NCBI RefSeq assembly: GCF_900129075.1 | Contig: NZ_FQVH01000028.1 | Location: 1 to 34,818, forward strand | Length of the DNA stretch: 34,818 bases | Origin: Caldanaerobius fijiensis DSM 17918 | GTDB lineage: Bacteria > Bacillota > Thermoanaerobacteria > Thermoanaerobacterales > Caldanaerobiaceae | Direction: 5' to 3' | In this document: positions 1-7,527 of the stretch, piece by piece | How the letters are laid out: every line of letters begins with the position of its first letter | Numbering within the stretch: the stretch's first letter is position 1 | Program-made: the position numbers and the translations under genes | The notes under the pieces: model-generated | Seen by the model: the letters and a program-made list of their open reading frames with translations, nothing else | Database searches by the model: none | What the model was told of the DNA's origin: nothing

Positions 1-5
1 TTCTT

Positions 6-177
6 ATTTTACTACTTACCTGGCTGTCTGTCAAGGGCTTTTTTGCTCCCTCCCGACAGCTCTTATACTTTACCATCGTTTCGTCTCTTTGTCAAGGGGT
101 ATCTCTCGACTTTTTGGCCTCCTTGCCCCTCTCGCGATGGCTTTATTAATATACCACAGCTTCAAGGGGTATGTCAA
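6..177 (-). promoter_or_regulatory. Three tandem sigma-A promoters reading left, probably for an rRNA operon
   Basis: Read on the minus strand there are three promoter-like pairs: TTGACA-18 bp-TATATT (177 to 148), TTGACA-17 bp-TAAAGT (95 to 67) and TTGACA-17 bp-TAAAAT (34 to 6). All have a perfect -35 box, and they are 60-80 bp apart. Stacked consensus promoters of this kind are typical of Firmicute rRNA operons. The transcribed gene lies outside the window, so the rRNA assignment is inference. The spacing and boxes are seen directly. Confidence 0.7.
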
Positions 178-260
178 GAGGGATTTTTGTTTTCTGCAAT
201 ATATAATCATCTATATCTGCGATTTGATTTTTTCACAGTCTTTTCACATACTTCTTTTTT

Positions 261-1373
261 CTAAAAAATTTCTTTGTTCCCCAGTTTATAATCTGCTATG
301 TGTAACTTTCTTATAATATCGATATTATAAGGACATCTGGGTATACACTCACCGCACCCTGTACACTTATCTGCCTTCACATCCAGTTGAGCATATTTTG
401 CTCTGGCCATCTTATCGTTCCCAAACCAGAAGCGTAACCTATCTCTTAATGCAAATTCCGCTGGATCTCTGACTATTCCATCTCTCATCTGCCTATCATA
501 ATACCCTTCCAGCTTAAATATCTCAGGGATATTGATGCCTTCAGGGCACGGTAAACACTTGCCGCATTGCCTGCAGACATAATTTCCTAACTCAATAGCA
601 TTTTTGAACAGTTCCTCTTTTTCTTCTGGCGTAAGTGGAACAAACTCGTTGGCATAGCGCAGATCTTCCTCCAGCATCTCTCGAGTATTTATACCTGCGA
701 CTACTACAGAAACTGGTTGACTCATAGCATACCTGAAAGCTATTGGCGCTGATCTCCATAGGAAACCATCTGCAATAGGCTTCATCAATATTATGGCCAC
801 TTCTTTTTCCAGCGCTAAAGGAACTAAAACATCTTCAATTTCAGGAAAATTAAACCTATCGTAATAGTTTATAGTGGTCATCACAGCATCAAAAGGATAG
901 CGCTTCAGCGCCTCTATTAAAACATCCGGTTGCCCATGCATCGATATTCCTATAAAGCCTATTTTACCTTCTCTTTGAGCCTGTAACGCACCTTCTATAG
1001 CTCCATCAGGCCCCAATATGGTATCCAGCTCATCCATGGTGCCAACGCCATGCATTATCAAAAGATCGATATAATCTGTTTGCAGATTCTTTAGGCTCCT
1101 ATTTAAACTATCAAGGCAGCCCTTTTTAGTCCTTTCGCCTGTTTTTGTAGCAAGAATGCACTCTCTGCGCCTTTTTGCTATAACTCGTCCTATCTTCCGC
1201 TCTGACTCGCCATCTCCATAACTAGCAGCGGTCTCTATGTAATTGCCTCCTTCATCAAGATAACGGTTTAACAGATATTCTGCTTCGCTGGCGGGTATCT
1301 CCAGAAGATGAAAACCTCCAAAACCAAGAATAGATGTCTCCAGGCCTGTTTTCCCAAATTTTCTTTTTTCCAT
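261..1373 (-). CDS. Aldo/keto reductase with C-terminal iron-sulfur motifs
   Basis: This is a 370-residue NAD(P)H-dependent oxidoreductase of the aldo/keto reductase barrel family with an added ferredoxin-like tail. The barrel opens with the RKFGKTGLETSILGFGG stretch. The usual Asp-Tyr-Lys-His tetrad maps to Glu47 (in place of Asp), Tyr52, Lys77 and His108. Two cysteine clusters follow: C267/C270/C273/C276, each followed by the CP seen in ferredoxins, and C337/C340/C343/C347. They could hold one or two 4Fe-4S clusters, which would allow electron exchange with ferredoxin. The physiological substrate is unknown. The gene is divergent from the HxlR regulator at 1554 and shares its control region, so it is a likely target of that regulator. 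It reads toward the leftward promoters at 6-177. The ATG start is preceded by a weak AG-rich site. Confidence 0.9.
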   Translation of the reverse strand: MEKRKFGKTGLETSILGFGGFHLLEIPASEAEYLLNRYLDEGGNYIETAASYGDGESERKIGRVIAKRRRECILATKTGERTKKGCLDSLNRSLKNLQTDYIDLLIMHGVGTMDELDTILGPDGAIEGALQAQREGKIGFIGISMHGQPDVLIEALKRYPFDAVMTTINYYDRFNFPEIEDVLVPLALEKEVAIILMKPIADGFLWRSAPIAFRYAMSQPVSVVVAGINTREMLEEDLRYANEFVPLTPEEKEELFKNAIELGNYVCRQCGKCLPCPEGINIPEIFKLEGYYDRQMRDGIVRDPAEFALRDRLRFWFGNDKMARAKYAQLDVKADKCTGCGECIPRCPYNIDIIRKLHIADYKLGNKEIF

Positions 1374-1405
1374 CAGCTCTCGCCCCTTTTTCTACAACGT
1401 TCTAA

Positions 1406-1478
1406 TTGACAGTATACCATCGTTGCTTTATTATGAAAAGTAGTTACATCTACGTCACATAGTTACAAAAAGGTTACT
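1406..1478. promoter_or_regulatory. Overlapping divergent promoters with direct-repeat operator
   Basis: On the plus strand TTGACA (1406-1411), a 17-bp spacer and TATTAT (1429-1434) form a near-consensus promoter for the HxlR gene. On the minus strand TATACT (1416-1411) with a weaker TTTTCA 17 bp upstream would serve the aldo/keto reductase. Just downstream of the plus-strand -10 are two identical TAGTTACA copies (1441-1448, 1460-1467) and a variant AGGTTACT (1471-1478). Repeats placed there could bind HxlR and repress both promoters. The operator role is inferred from position. Confidence 0.6.
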
Positions 1479-1553
1479 ATAGCATAAGTAAAAATTATCA
1501 ACCGTAATAAAAATAAAGTTGTTTATTTTTATAAAGAAAGGAGAGCGGATAAA

Positions 1554-1880
1554 GTGAATTCCCATGAAGAAATTGATTGTCAGGGCATAGAATGCTCTAT
1601 AGAAAAAGCCCTCAGTATACTGGAGGGCAAATGGACTTTTTTGATAATAAAAAATTTATTTGATGGAAAAAAGCGCTTCGGTGAGTTAAGGAAATCTTTA
1701 GATGGTATAAGTCCAAAAACCCTTTCACAGAGGCTAAAAGAGCTGGAGCAAAAAGGTATTATAAATCGCACAGCATATCCAACAATTCCTCCTACCGTAG
1801 AGTATTCTCTTACCGAAAAAGGTAAAAGTTTAAAACACATAATAGTGGAGATGAAACTCTGGGGAGCTAAATGGGGTTGA
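1554..1880 (+). CDS. HxlR-family winged-helix transcriptional regulator
   Basis: This 108-residue protein has the HxlR signature. Cys9 and Cys14 lie near the N-terminus, followed by ALSILEGKWTFLIIKNLFDG, a recognition region around RFGELRKSLDGISPKTLSQRL, and a wing ending VEYSLTEKGKSL. HxlR proteins are dimeric DNA-binding regulators that often sense electrophiles or redox state, and they usually control a divergent oxidoreductase. Here that neighbour is the aldo/keto reductase at 261-1373. The start is GTG, chosen because AAAGGAG (1537-1543) lies about ten bases upstream and no better start is in frame. The 5' leader from the predicted promoter is about 110 bases and carries the TAGTTACA repeats. 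The gene converges with the next one, with four bases between their stops. Confidence 0.92.
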   Translation: MNSHEEIDCQGIECSIEKALSILEGKWTFLIIKNLFDGKKRFGELRKSLDGISPKTLSQRLKELEQKGIINRTAYPTIPPTVEYSLTEKGKSLKHIIVEMKLWGAKWG

Positions 1881-1884
1881 TTTT

Positions 1885-2775
1885 TCAAGGTTCTTCTTCG
1901 CGAGATCGCGCCAATAACTTTTTTTCCAGTTCCGCCACATCGTATTTTCTCTGGTCTTTATATGAGTTAAAATAATTCCTTGGCACTATATAATCGGCAC
2001 TATAGGGCCTTGCGTTGTAGTCATTATTTACGACGGCTTTTGATACGGCTTCGTTTAACACTTTCTCTTTTTTGGCGTAATTTTCTGCTACCTTTTCCAG
2101 GAATTTTATAGGATTTTTTATGTCTTTATTTTTCATCCTAGCCAGGCATATTGCCATATCCTGGTCGTTTAATCCGTATTTTGTTTTTAGCCTTTCTTTT
2201 ATTGCATCGATGCTTTCATTTTCTTTTTCCTTTTCTGTATCATGATGGATTGATTGATGGATGGATATTTTATCTATCATATCCATCTTATTTTTATATT
2301 GAGTACGAGATTGATTTTTGTTCTGGCTGTCTTCATTTTTTTGTGGGACCACTATTTCCAGCCATTCATGGTATGATGTTACCTTACCGTCTTTATCTAC
2401 CGCCATCGTTTCTTTTGGAGCTTTATCGCTTTGCCTTATCATAAAATACCTTTTTACTCTTCCTCTGTCGGTATTATCAGTGTAGCAAACAATGAAGCCC
2501 CTTTCGATCAGTGATTTTAAGGCCTCGCTTACAGCCCCGCCGGAGAGGCCCGTACCTTTGTCCATACGCACACGGCCTCTCTGATATCTCCCATTCCTTA
2601 TTTCGTCTACTGTGAGATGAACCGACGTATCGTAATTTTGAAAACCCCATGTATGCCTTATTATATACAGCAAAACTTTAAGCTCCGCGCCGCTCAGCTG
2701 TGCAAAGTATCCCTCAAACAACTCCAGAGGTATATTAAAATACCTGCCTTCTTGTACCTGTATTCCGTGGAACAT
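1885..2775 (-). CDS. Phage-type replication initiator / RepO-like winged-helix protein
   Basis: This is a 296-residue protein. Its N-terminal part (about 15-115) resembles the winged-helix domain of phage replication protein O and related replisome organisers: a hydrophobic LSGAELKVLLYIIRHTWGF helix, a serine-glycine turn GLSGGAVSEALKSLIERGFI, then a basic wing. A lysine/glutamine-rich linker follows, then a C-terminal helical segment (190-240) that recalls DnaD/DnaB2-like tails but is too weak to assign. Such proteins load helicase at phage or plasmid origins. No other phage or plasmid gene is present, so this looks like an orphan or a domesticated copy. It could also be a plain transcription regulator. 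It starts at ATG after a GGGGAGGAG ribosome site, with a perfect inverted repeat just upstream. Confidence 0.65.
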   Translation of the reverse strand: MFHGIQVQEGRYFNIPLELFEGYFAQLSGAELKVLLYIIRHTWGFQNYDTSVHLTVDEIRNGRYQRGRVRMDKGTGLSGGAVSEALKSLIERGFIVCYTDNTDRGRVKRYFMIRQSDKAPKETMAVDKDGKVTSYHEWLEIVVPQKNEDSQNKNQSRTQYKNKMDMIDKISIHQSIHHDTEKEKENESIDAIKERLKTKYGLNDQDMAICLARMKNKDIKNPIKFLEKVAENYAKKEKVLNEAVSKAVVNNDYNARPYSADYIVPRNYFNSYKDQRKYDVAELEKKLLARSREEEP

Positions 2776-2792
2776 AAAAATCTCCTCCCCGT

Positions 2793-2823
2793 TTATTTAG
2801 TGCTTTATCCTTTCACTAAATAA
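2793..2823. promoter_or_regulatory. Perfect 10-bp inverted repeat before the RepO-like gene
   Basis: TTATTTAGTG (2793-2802) and CACTAAATAA (2814-2823) are exact reverse complements separated by 11 bases. The dyad sits between the stop of the FAD oxidoreductase and the ribosome site of the RepO-like gene. It has no T-run in the direction of transcription, so it is a poor intrinsic terminator. An operator for the winged-helix protein is the more natural reading, but this is inference. Confidence 0.5.
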
Positions 2824-2854
2824 GTCGCAGGAGGAAGATAAATTTACACATATC

Positions 2855-4180
2855 CTATATAAAAATTCCTCTGTCTCTCATGATCTTTCTCACCTTGACA
2901 CCATTTAAATCCCCCGTCGTAATTTCTTCCTCTATGCTCAAAGCTGCAGCAATTCCAGCGGCTTCTCCCAGAGCCCTGCATGTCACCTGTATTCTTATTG
3001 AAGCTTGGACCTCAAACGATGCAGAGATACATCGGCCTGCCACCAATAGATTTTCCACATTGCAGGGCACCATGCACCTATAAGGTATCTCCATGTATTC
3101 CCCTTCGGGTAAATACTTCAATTGCAATCCCTCGCTGTCCACGGCATGAATATCGATGGGATATGCCGTCCTGGCCACAGCATCGTCAAATTTCGTGCAA
3201 TTGATATAATCATCTACCTTAAGATAGTATTTGCCTTTTATGCGCCTGGACTCTCGAATGCCTACGTTGACAGCCGTATTACATATGTAAGAATTCTGAA
3301 AGCCAGCAAAATATTTTTTCATAAATTTGTGAAGCCTCATAATAGCTTTTTTGCCTTCCACCTGAGCGTATGTAAGGTTATAAGGGTCCAAAGCTCTGGT
3401 TATATTCGAAATTTCCGGACAGTTAAATGACATGCAGCCAGGTTTGCCCGGTATAGTAAAGGCTTGAAAATATGCTCCATCCTGCTCAAGGATATAACCT
3501 GATTTTACAGCTTCCCTGAATATCTTTTCTAGCGGCCAATTTCTTCCCCATACTGACGCAATTTCCACCCTGTCTCCTTTCATACCATTATAGCCAATCT
3601 CATTTAAAAAGTCAGCAAACACATCAAGCTGTATATTGCCAACCTCGAACCTGACTGATACAGGTTGATTTTTCCCGTCAGATACCCTTCCGCTTTCATA
3701 AGGCACTCCTGCCAACGCGGCCACATCGCCATCCCCTGTGCAATCAATCACCACTCTGCCGTGTACAGCGCTAAATCCGTCTTTATTGTGTATAACAACC
3801 CCTTTTATACTGTTCCCTTCCATGATCACATCAGTTACAGTGCTGTAATACAAAAGCCTTACACCCGCTGCCATACACATATCTTCGAGGACATATTTTA
3901 ACGCCTCGGGGTTAAACCACGAGGGATTATCTGGATACGCGTCTCCCGTTGCCACCAGGCGCTCATTGATCTCTCTGCCAATAGACGAATTATCAGGATT
4001 GCCTTTGATGCCGTTGCTCATAAGAGGTGTTACCAGTGAAGCAGTGGCAGTACCCCCCAAAAAGCCCATCTGTTCAACAATGAGCACTTTCATACCCATC
4101 CTGGCCGCCGATATGGCTGCCACGCTGCCCGCTGTTCCACCCCCTGCTACTATCACATCATAATCCCCTATATATTTCAT
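2855..4180 (-). CDS. FAD-dependent oxidoreductase (FAD_oxidored family)
   Basis: This is a 441-residue flavoprotein. The N-terminus DYDVIVAGGGTAGSVAAISA is a Rossmann dinucleotide-binding motif (GxGxxG-like, residues about 9-18), followed by the acidic end of strand two in VLIVEQ. A second conserved FAD contact, VVIDCTGDGDVAALAGVP, lies near residue 145, and the C-terminal FAD motif is NLLVAGRCISAS near 385. This pattern fits the soluble PF12831 group, related to fumarate reductase flavoproteins. There is no obvious signal peptide or Fe-S motif. The substrate cannot be told from sequence and no pathway partner is adjacent. The start follows a G-rich site (GGGGGTACC) and is the first residue of the Rossmann region. 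It is probably transcribed with, or just upstream of, the RepO-like gene. Confidence 0.85.
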   Translation of the reverse strand: MKYIGDYDVIVAGGGTAGSVAAISAARMGMKVLIVEQMGFLGGTATASLVTPLMSNGIKGNPDNSSIGREINERLVATGDAYPDNPSWFNPEALKYVLEDMCMAAGVRLLYYSTVTDVIMEGNSIKGVVIHNKDGFSAVHGRVVIDCTGDGDVAALAGVPYESGRVSDGKNQPVSVRFEVGNIQLDVFADFLNEIGYNGMKGDRVEIASVWGRNWPLEKIFREAVKSGYILEQDGAYFQAFTIPGKPGCMSFNCPEISNITRALDPYNLTYAQVEGKKAIMRLHKFMKKYFAGFQNSYICNTAVNVGIRESRRIKGKYYLKVDDYINCTKFDDAVARTAYPIDIHAVDSEGLQLKYLPEGEYMEIPYRCMVPCNVENLLVAGRCISASFEVQASIRIQVTCRALGEAAGIAAALSIEEEITTGDLNGVKVRKIMRDRGIFI

Positions 4181-4234
4181 TGCGGTACCCCCATTTAGTT
4201 TAATATATTTGCCCTGATTGTTTTAAAAATTTAC

Positions 4235-4624
4235 TTACAGCTTTTTAAATATAAAAAGCACCACTGCTGTCACAATCAAAATCCACACACCTATGATTAT
4301 CACTGCACCTATCCATACCTTCGGTTTTGTTTGAACTTCACTGGCTTTTTTTCTTGCATCAGCCATCACCACAGGAGGAATAATTTTTATTGCCAGCGCT
4401 ACCCCCAATGGTATTAATATAAGATCATCTATATAACCAAGTACAGGTATAAAATCTGGGATCAAATCAATAGGGCTTAAGGCATACCCTACTATAATCA
4501 ATGAAAATAGCTTCGCATACCATGGCATTCGCGGGTCTTTCCAGGCAAAATACAGTGCCACGACCTCTGATTTCAATTTCTTTGCTTTCTGCTTCCATGA
4601 CTCCTTCCAAACCGCCTGTGGCAT
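4235..4624 (-). CDS. YkvA-family (DUF1232) membrane protein
   Basis: This 129-residue protein carries the DUF1232 core in its middle: WYAKLFSLIIVGYALSPIDL, then IPDFIPVLGYIDDLILIPLG. The invariant SPIDLIPD/GYIDD pattern is clear at about residues 51-70. Two hydrophobic segments (about 40-60 and 63-83) and a third near the C-terminus (about 105-126) suggest an integral membrane protein. Family members are widespread in bacteria and their function is not established. The start ATG has GGGGGAGAG just upstream. It is a short single gene separated from the divergent deacetylase by about 190 bases. Confidence 0.88.
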   Translation of the reverse strand: MPQAVWKESWKQKAKKLKSEVVALYFAWKDPRMPWYAKLFSLIIVGYALSPIDLIPDFIPVLGYIDDLILIPLGVALAIKIIPPVVMADARKKASEVQTKPKVWIGAVIIIGVWILIVTAVVLFIFKKL

Positions 4625-4814
4625 GACTTCTCTCCCCCTCGAAAATTTTTATACACAAACAATATTATAACATAATTTACCTGCACAAAAGGACAAATTC
4701 TGCTTGTATTAACTTTTCTGTCGCTTCGTCTGTTCCTACTTAAAATCACCCAAAATGGGTATAAAATTTATAGGTCGTAAAATACTTCGTGTAATAAATA
4801 TCATGGAGGTCATA

Positions 4815-5651
4815 ATGATGAAAAGAAAGATGGCTTTGATTTTAATCGTGATAATCATTTTAGCTGCTATAAGTTTATCAGGTTATAAATCACCTATGAA
4901 ATACGCAGCAAAAAAGCTAACTCTGTGGGATCATACAAAAAATACAAATACCCCAACTTTAGCAGGCGGTCCAGAGAAAAAGCACAGATACACAACTCGT
5001 ACAAAGATAATAATGATGAACCATCAATATCCTTACATTATTTATTACAAAGGAAGCAATCAGAAAAAACAAATGGCACTGACCTTTGATGATGGGCCAG
5101 ATAATTATTTCACCCCACAAATCCTGGACATCCTAAAGCGTGAAAAAGTCCACGCTACCTTTTTTGTAGTCGGCAAAAGGGCTGAAGCCAACCCTCAAAT
5201 AGTAAAAAGGATGTACAGAGAAGGTCACATTATCGGTAACCACACATGGGACCATCCTTTTTTGACCAAACTCTCCGCTGCCAAAAGGTATAGCGAAATA
5301 AAAGATACTGAAAACGAAATATTCCAAATTACGCATTATAAAACGTGGTTGTTCAGGGCACCTTATGGTGAATTAAATAAAGATATTATAAAGCAAATAG
5401 ATGGTATGGGTTATAAGATAATTGCGTGGTCCGTAGATACAGTGGACTGGAAAGGCCTTAAATCAGGTCAGATTGAAACAATAGTATTCAGCCATGCCGA
5501 AAATGGTTCAATAATATTACAGCATTGTGCCGGTGGCAAAAATGAGGATTTAAGCGGCACTGTCAAAGCATTACCGCGAATAATTGAATATTACCGCAGA
5601 GAAGGCTTTTCGTTTGTAACCATTCCAGAACTTTTAAACCTGCTACAATAA
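4815..5651 (+). CDS. Polysaccharide deacetylase, NodB domain, membrane-anchored
   Basis: This predicted cell-surface esterase removes N-acetyl groups from a polysaccharide such as peptidoglycan or chitin-like material. An N-terminal hydrophobic helix (about residues 5-23) looks like a signal anchor. The NodB motifs are in order: TFDDGP (90-95, catalytic Asp and metal Asp), NHTWDH (metal His143 and His147), RAPYGEL (Arg181), SVDTVDW, and LQHCAGG with His237. Motif five usually reads LLHD and is slightly unusual here. The start was chosen at the ATG-ATG pair (4815/4818) because GGAGGT (4805-4810) precedes it. A longer reading from 4755 would add 20 residues without a ribosome site. It is a stand-alone gene. 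Clostridial homologues act in cell-wall or spore-cortex modification. Confidence 0.9.
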   Translation: MMKRKMALILIVIIILAAISLSGYKSPMKYAAKKLTLWDHTKNTNTPTLAGGPEKKHRYTTRTKIIMMNHQYPYIIYYKGSNQKKQMALTFDDGPDNYFTPQILDILKREKVHATFFVVGKRAEANPQIVKRMYREGHIIGNHTWDHPFLTKLSAAKRYSEIKDTENEIFQITHYKTWLFRAPYGELNKDIIKQIDGMGYKIIAWSVDTVDWKGLKSGQIETIVFSHAENGSIILQHCAGGKNEDLSGTVKALPRIIEYYRREGFSFVTIPELLNLLQ

Positions 5652-5713
5652 TTCACGCTTTATTAATGATATAATTTAAGTGGTTTATAAAACTTTATTC
5701 GGAGGTAAGTAAG

Positions 5714-6211
5714 ATGTTAAACGAAAAAACAAATAAATCCTGTTGTGAAGGCAATATAGAATCATTCCTAAAAACAGGGAATACTTTATGTCCCATATGC
5801 AAAACATCGGGTATCAAAGTTAAAAACATAACTGTTAAACATTTAGTTATAAATACCTTTGAAGAACAGGTGGGAGATACAGATTATTACATATGCACGA
5901 ATGGAGAATGTGATGTTGTTTATTATAATAACCAAACAAATGTAGTATTCAGCAAAAATCAAATAAAAGTTCCTATATGGTTTAAAAAAGGTGCTGATCC
6001 TAAATACGCATGTTATTGTAGCAAAGTAACAGAAGAACAGGTTATAAATGCTGTAGTTAAAAATGGCGCCAATGATTTGGATGAAGTTTTAAAACTTACC
6101 GGGGCAATGAGTAATCCTCAATGTCAAAAGAATAATCCTCTTGGAAAATGCTGCCATAAAATAATACAGGATGCTATAAATAAGGGGTTGTCTATTCGCA
6201 ATAACATTTAA
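5714..6211 (+). CDS. CopZ-like zinc-ribbon / [2Fe-2S] protein (Csac_0668 type)
   Basis: This is a 165-residue cysteine-rich protein. After a CC pair near the N-terminus comes a ribbon: CPIC at about 27-30 and, further on, ICTNGECDVVYY, resembling the N-terminal metal-binding domain of Archaeoglobus CopZ. The C-terminal third is Bfd-like. CYCSKVTEEQV, a helix, then CQKNNPLGKCC supply the CxC...CxxxxxxxC set expected for a [2Fe-2S] cluster. Related proteins are proposed copper chaperones or redox carriers. No copper ATPase is adjacent here, so the metal is uncertain. GGAGGTAAG lies just upstream of the ATG, and a strong terminator follows, so it is probably monocistronic. Confidence 0.78.
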   Translation: MLNEKTNKSCCEGNIESFLKTGNTLCPICKTSGIKVKNITVKHLVINTFEEQVGDTDYYICTNGECDVVYYNNQTNVVFSKNQIKVPIWFKKGADPKYACYCSKVTEEQVINAVVKNGANDLDEVLKLTGAMSNPQCQKNNPLGKCCHKIIQDAINKGLSIRNNI

Positions 6212-6227
6212 TTCTATTTTGTTTCAT

Positions 6228-6256
6228 GCGGGTACAAATTGTACTCGCCTTTTTTT
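6228..6256 (+). terminator. Intrinsic terminator after the CopZ-like gene
   Basis: GCGGGTAC (6228-6235), a 5-base AAATT loop and GTACTCGC (6241-6248) pair with one G-T mismatch and are followed at once by a run of eight T residues. This is a classic rho-independent terminator 16 bases after the stop at 6211. Confidence 0.85.
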
Positions 6257-6324
6257 ATATTTAATATTTTAGAAAAAAATGGGCGATTTCTTATTCAAGT
6301 ATTGATGAATTCCTATCGTTTTAC

Positions 6325-6367
6325 TGTGATTTATATCACACACATTTTAACTATTTTTTGTTATACT
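6325..6367 (+). promoter_or_regulatory. CRP/FNR-type site centred near -41.5, with -10 box
   Basis: TGTGATTTATATCACA (6325-6340) is a perfect TGTGA-N6-TCACA palindrome, the consensus half-sites of the CRP/FNR superfamily. A TATACT -10 box lies at 6362-6367, giving a start near 6374 and placing the palindrome centre at about -41.5. This is the class II activator position. No good -35 hexamer is present, as expected for an activator-dependent promoter. The regulator itself is not in this window. Confidence 0.72.
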
Positions 6368-6403
6368 CATAGTGAAAAATCAATAAAGAAGGAGGAATTT
6401 ATT

Positions 6404-7156
6404 ATGAACAATAAAATTGATAGATTAGCAGACGTGTTAAAAAGATTAAATCGCGGTGAAGATCCTGAAACAGTAAAGAAAGAAGCTAAAGAGTTAATAA
6501 AAAATTTTGACGCTGAAGAGTTGTCATTGGCTGAACAAAAATTAATAGAAGAAGGTGTGAATCCTGAAGAGTTGAGGGGTCTTTGCTCTGTTCATATAGA
6601 TATGCTGAAAGACCATTTAAGCGATTTAAAAGCCGCCTTAAAACCAAATCACGTGCTTCATACACTTATAGAAGAGCATAATGAGATACTTAAATTCCTG
6701 GATGCCCTGGAGAGTTTAAATGCCAAAATACAGAAAATGACCTCATATGAAGAAAACGCAGCGATATTCAATGACCTCAAGCATATAGCAGAACACATCC
6801 TGGAAGCTGAAAAACACCACAAGAGAGAAGAAGATGTGTTATTCCCCGAGCTTGAGAAATTGGGAATTACAGGGCCTCCTAGGATCATGAGAATGGAACA
6901 CGATGAACTCAGAAGAAGAAAAAGGATACTATTTGAACTTGCAAGCAACGTAATGACCACGAACTTCGATGATTTTAAAAAACAGCTGCAAGAATTATCC
7001 AATTATATTGTGTTTAACATGCGGGACCATATTTTTAAAGAAAATTATATCCTATATCCGACGGCTTTTCAAGCTTTAACTGACGATGAGCTCTGGAAAA
7101 ACATGAAGGAAAAGTGCGATGAAATAGGATACTGCTGCTTTACACTTAAGGTATAA
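6404..7156 (+). CDS. DUF438 and hemerythrin (HHE) domain protein
   Basis: This is a 250-residue soluble protein. The N-terminal half (residues 1-75) matches DUF438: LADVLKRLNRGEDPETVKKE, then LSLAEQKLIEEGVNPEEL. From about 85 on comes a hemerythrin-like four-helix bundle with the di-iron ligands in order: EEHNEI, AEHILEAEKHHKREEDVLFP, RMEHDELRR and RDHIFKENYILYP. Such domains bind O2 or NO, and in anaerobes they are linked to oxygen and nitric-oxide defence. The ATG was chosen because AAGGAGG (6389-6395) precedes it. The open frame runs upstream, but that part overlaps the terminator and promoter. The class II CRP/FNR box just upstream suggests induction by a redox or NO-sensing regulator. 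Confidence 0.88.
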   Translation: MNNKIDRLADVLKRLNRGEDPETVKKEAKELIKNFDAEELSLAEQKLIEEGVNPEELRGLCSVHIDMLKDHLSDLKAALKPNHVLHTLIEEHNEILKFLDALESLNAKIQKMTSYEENAAIFNDLKHIAEHILEAEKHHKREEDVLFPELEKLGITGPPRIMRMEHDELRRRKRILFELASNVMTTNFDDFKKQLQELSNYIVFNMRDHIFKENYILYPTAFQALTDDELWKNMKEKCDEIGYCCFTLKV

Positions 7157-7170
7157 AATAAAAAAATAAA

Positions 7171-7226
7171 GAGACTGTAAAAAATTTTGTGTAAAATGAT
7201 TAAAAACCTCTTTCTTGGTAAGAATT
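7171..7226 (+). repeat. 56-bp mobile-element end, copy A
   Basis: This begins GAGACTGTAAAAAATTTTGT and ends GGTAAGAATT. It matches 9754-9809 at 54 of 56 positions in the same orientation. The GAGACTGTAAAAA terminus resembles insertion-sequence inverted repeats, perhaps IS256-like, but this is from memory of such ends. Here it lies 14 bases after the hemerythrin gene and just before the ribosome site of the broken HAAS gene. No matching right-hand end is visible nearby. Confidence 0.7.
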
Positions 7227-7262
7227 CAAAAATAAAACAAACCGAGAAGGAGGTTTTTAAAA

Positions 7263-7522
7263 ATGTCAATCTTGACAAAGGAACAATTAAAAAATTTCAA
7301 AAGAAATATTTATCAGGCAAAGTAAAGGATGATGAATTGAATGATATTCTTTCTGATTATGAGGGATTTTTTTAACTGGAATAGAAGAGGGAAAAACTGA
7401 AGATGAAATAAGTAACTTTTTTATCTACCGTAAATACTTCAAGCCATCAATGGATTTCACGGCTACAACCTTTGTGGAACATTGCAATAATTGCGTCAGT
7501 TTTCTGGTTTTTTCTGATTAAT
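7263..7522 (+). pseudogene. Broken HAAS / DUF1700-like gene
   Basis: An ATG with AAGGAGG (7247-7253) begins MSILTKEQLKNF. A frame change at an A-rich stretch near 7295 continues as FQKKYLSGKVKDDELNDIL and SDYEGFF. A second change at the seven-T run near 7370 gives LTGIEEGKTEDEIS. The order L(x)YLSG, ILSDYE and GIEEGKTEDEI is the HAAS (DUF1700) signature, normally about 60-70 residues ahead of membrane helices. HAAS proteins are membrane modules that usually sit beside PadR regulators, and a PadR remnant lies at 7765. The first 12 residues also resemble the start of IS256-type transposases, so a fusion with the adjacent element end is possible. It ends at a TAA near 7520 after sequence I cannot assign. 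Confidence 0.6.
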
Positions 7523-7527
7523 CCATT

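Noticed and set aside
2855..4180. FAD oxidoreductase as a true fumarate reductase
   Set aside because: The length and C-terminal motif fit the general FAD_oxidored group. No partner Fe-S or membrane subunits are nearby.
7171..7375. Intact IS256-type transposase gene
   Set aside because: Only about 12 residues resemble a transposase start. The rest fits HAAS across two frames, and no right-hand end is seen.
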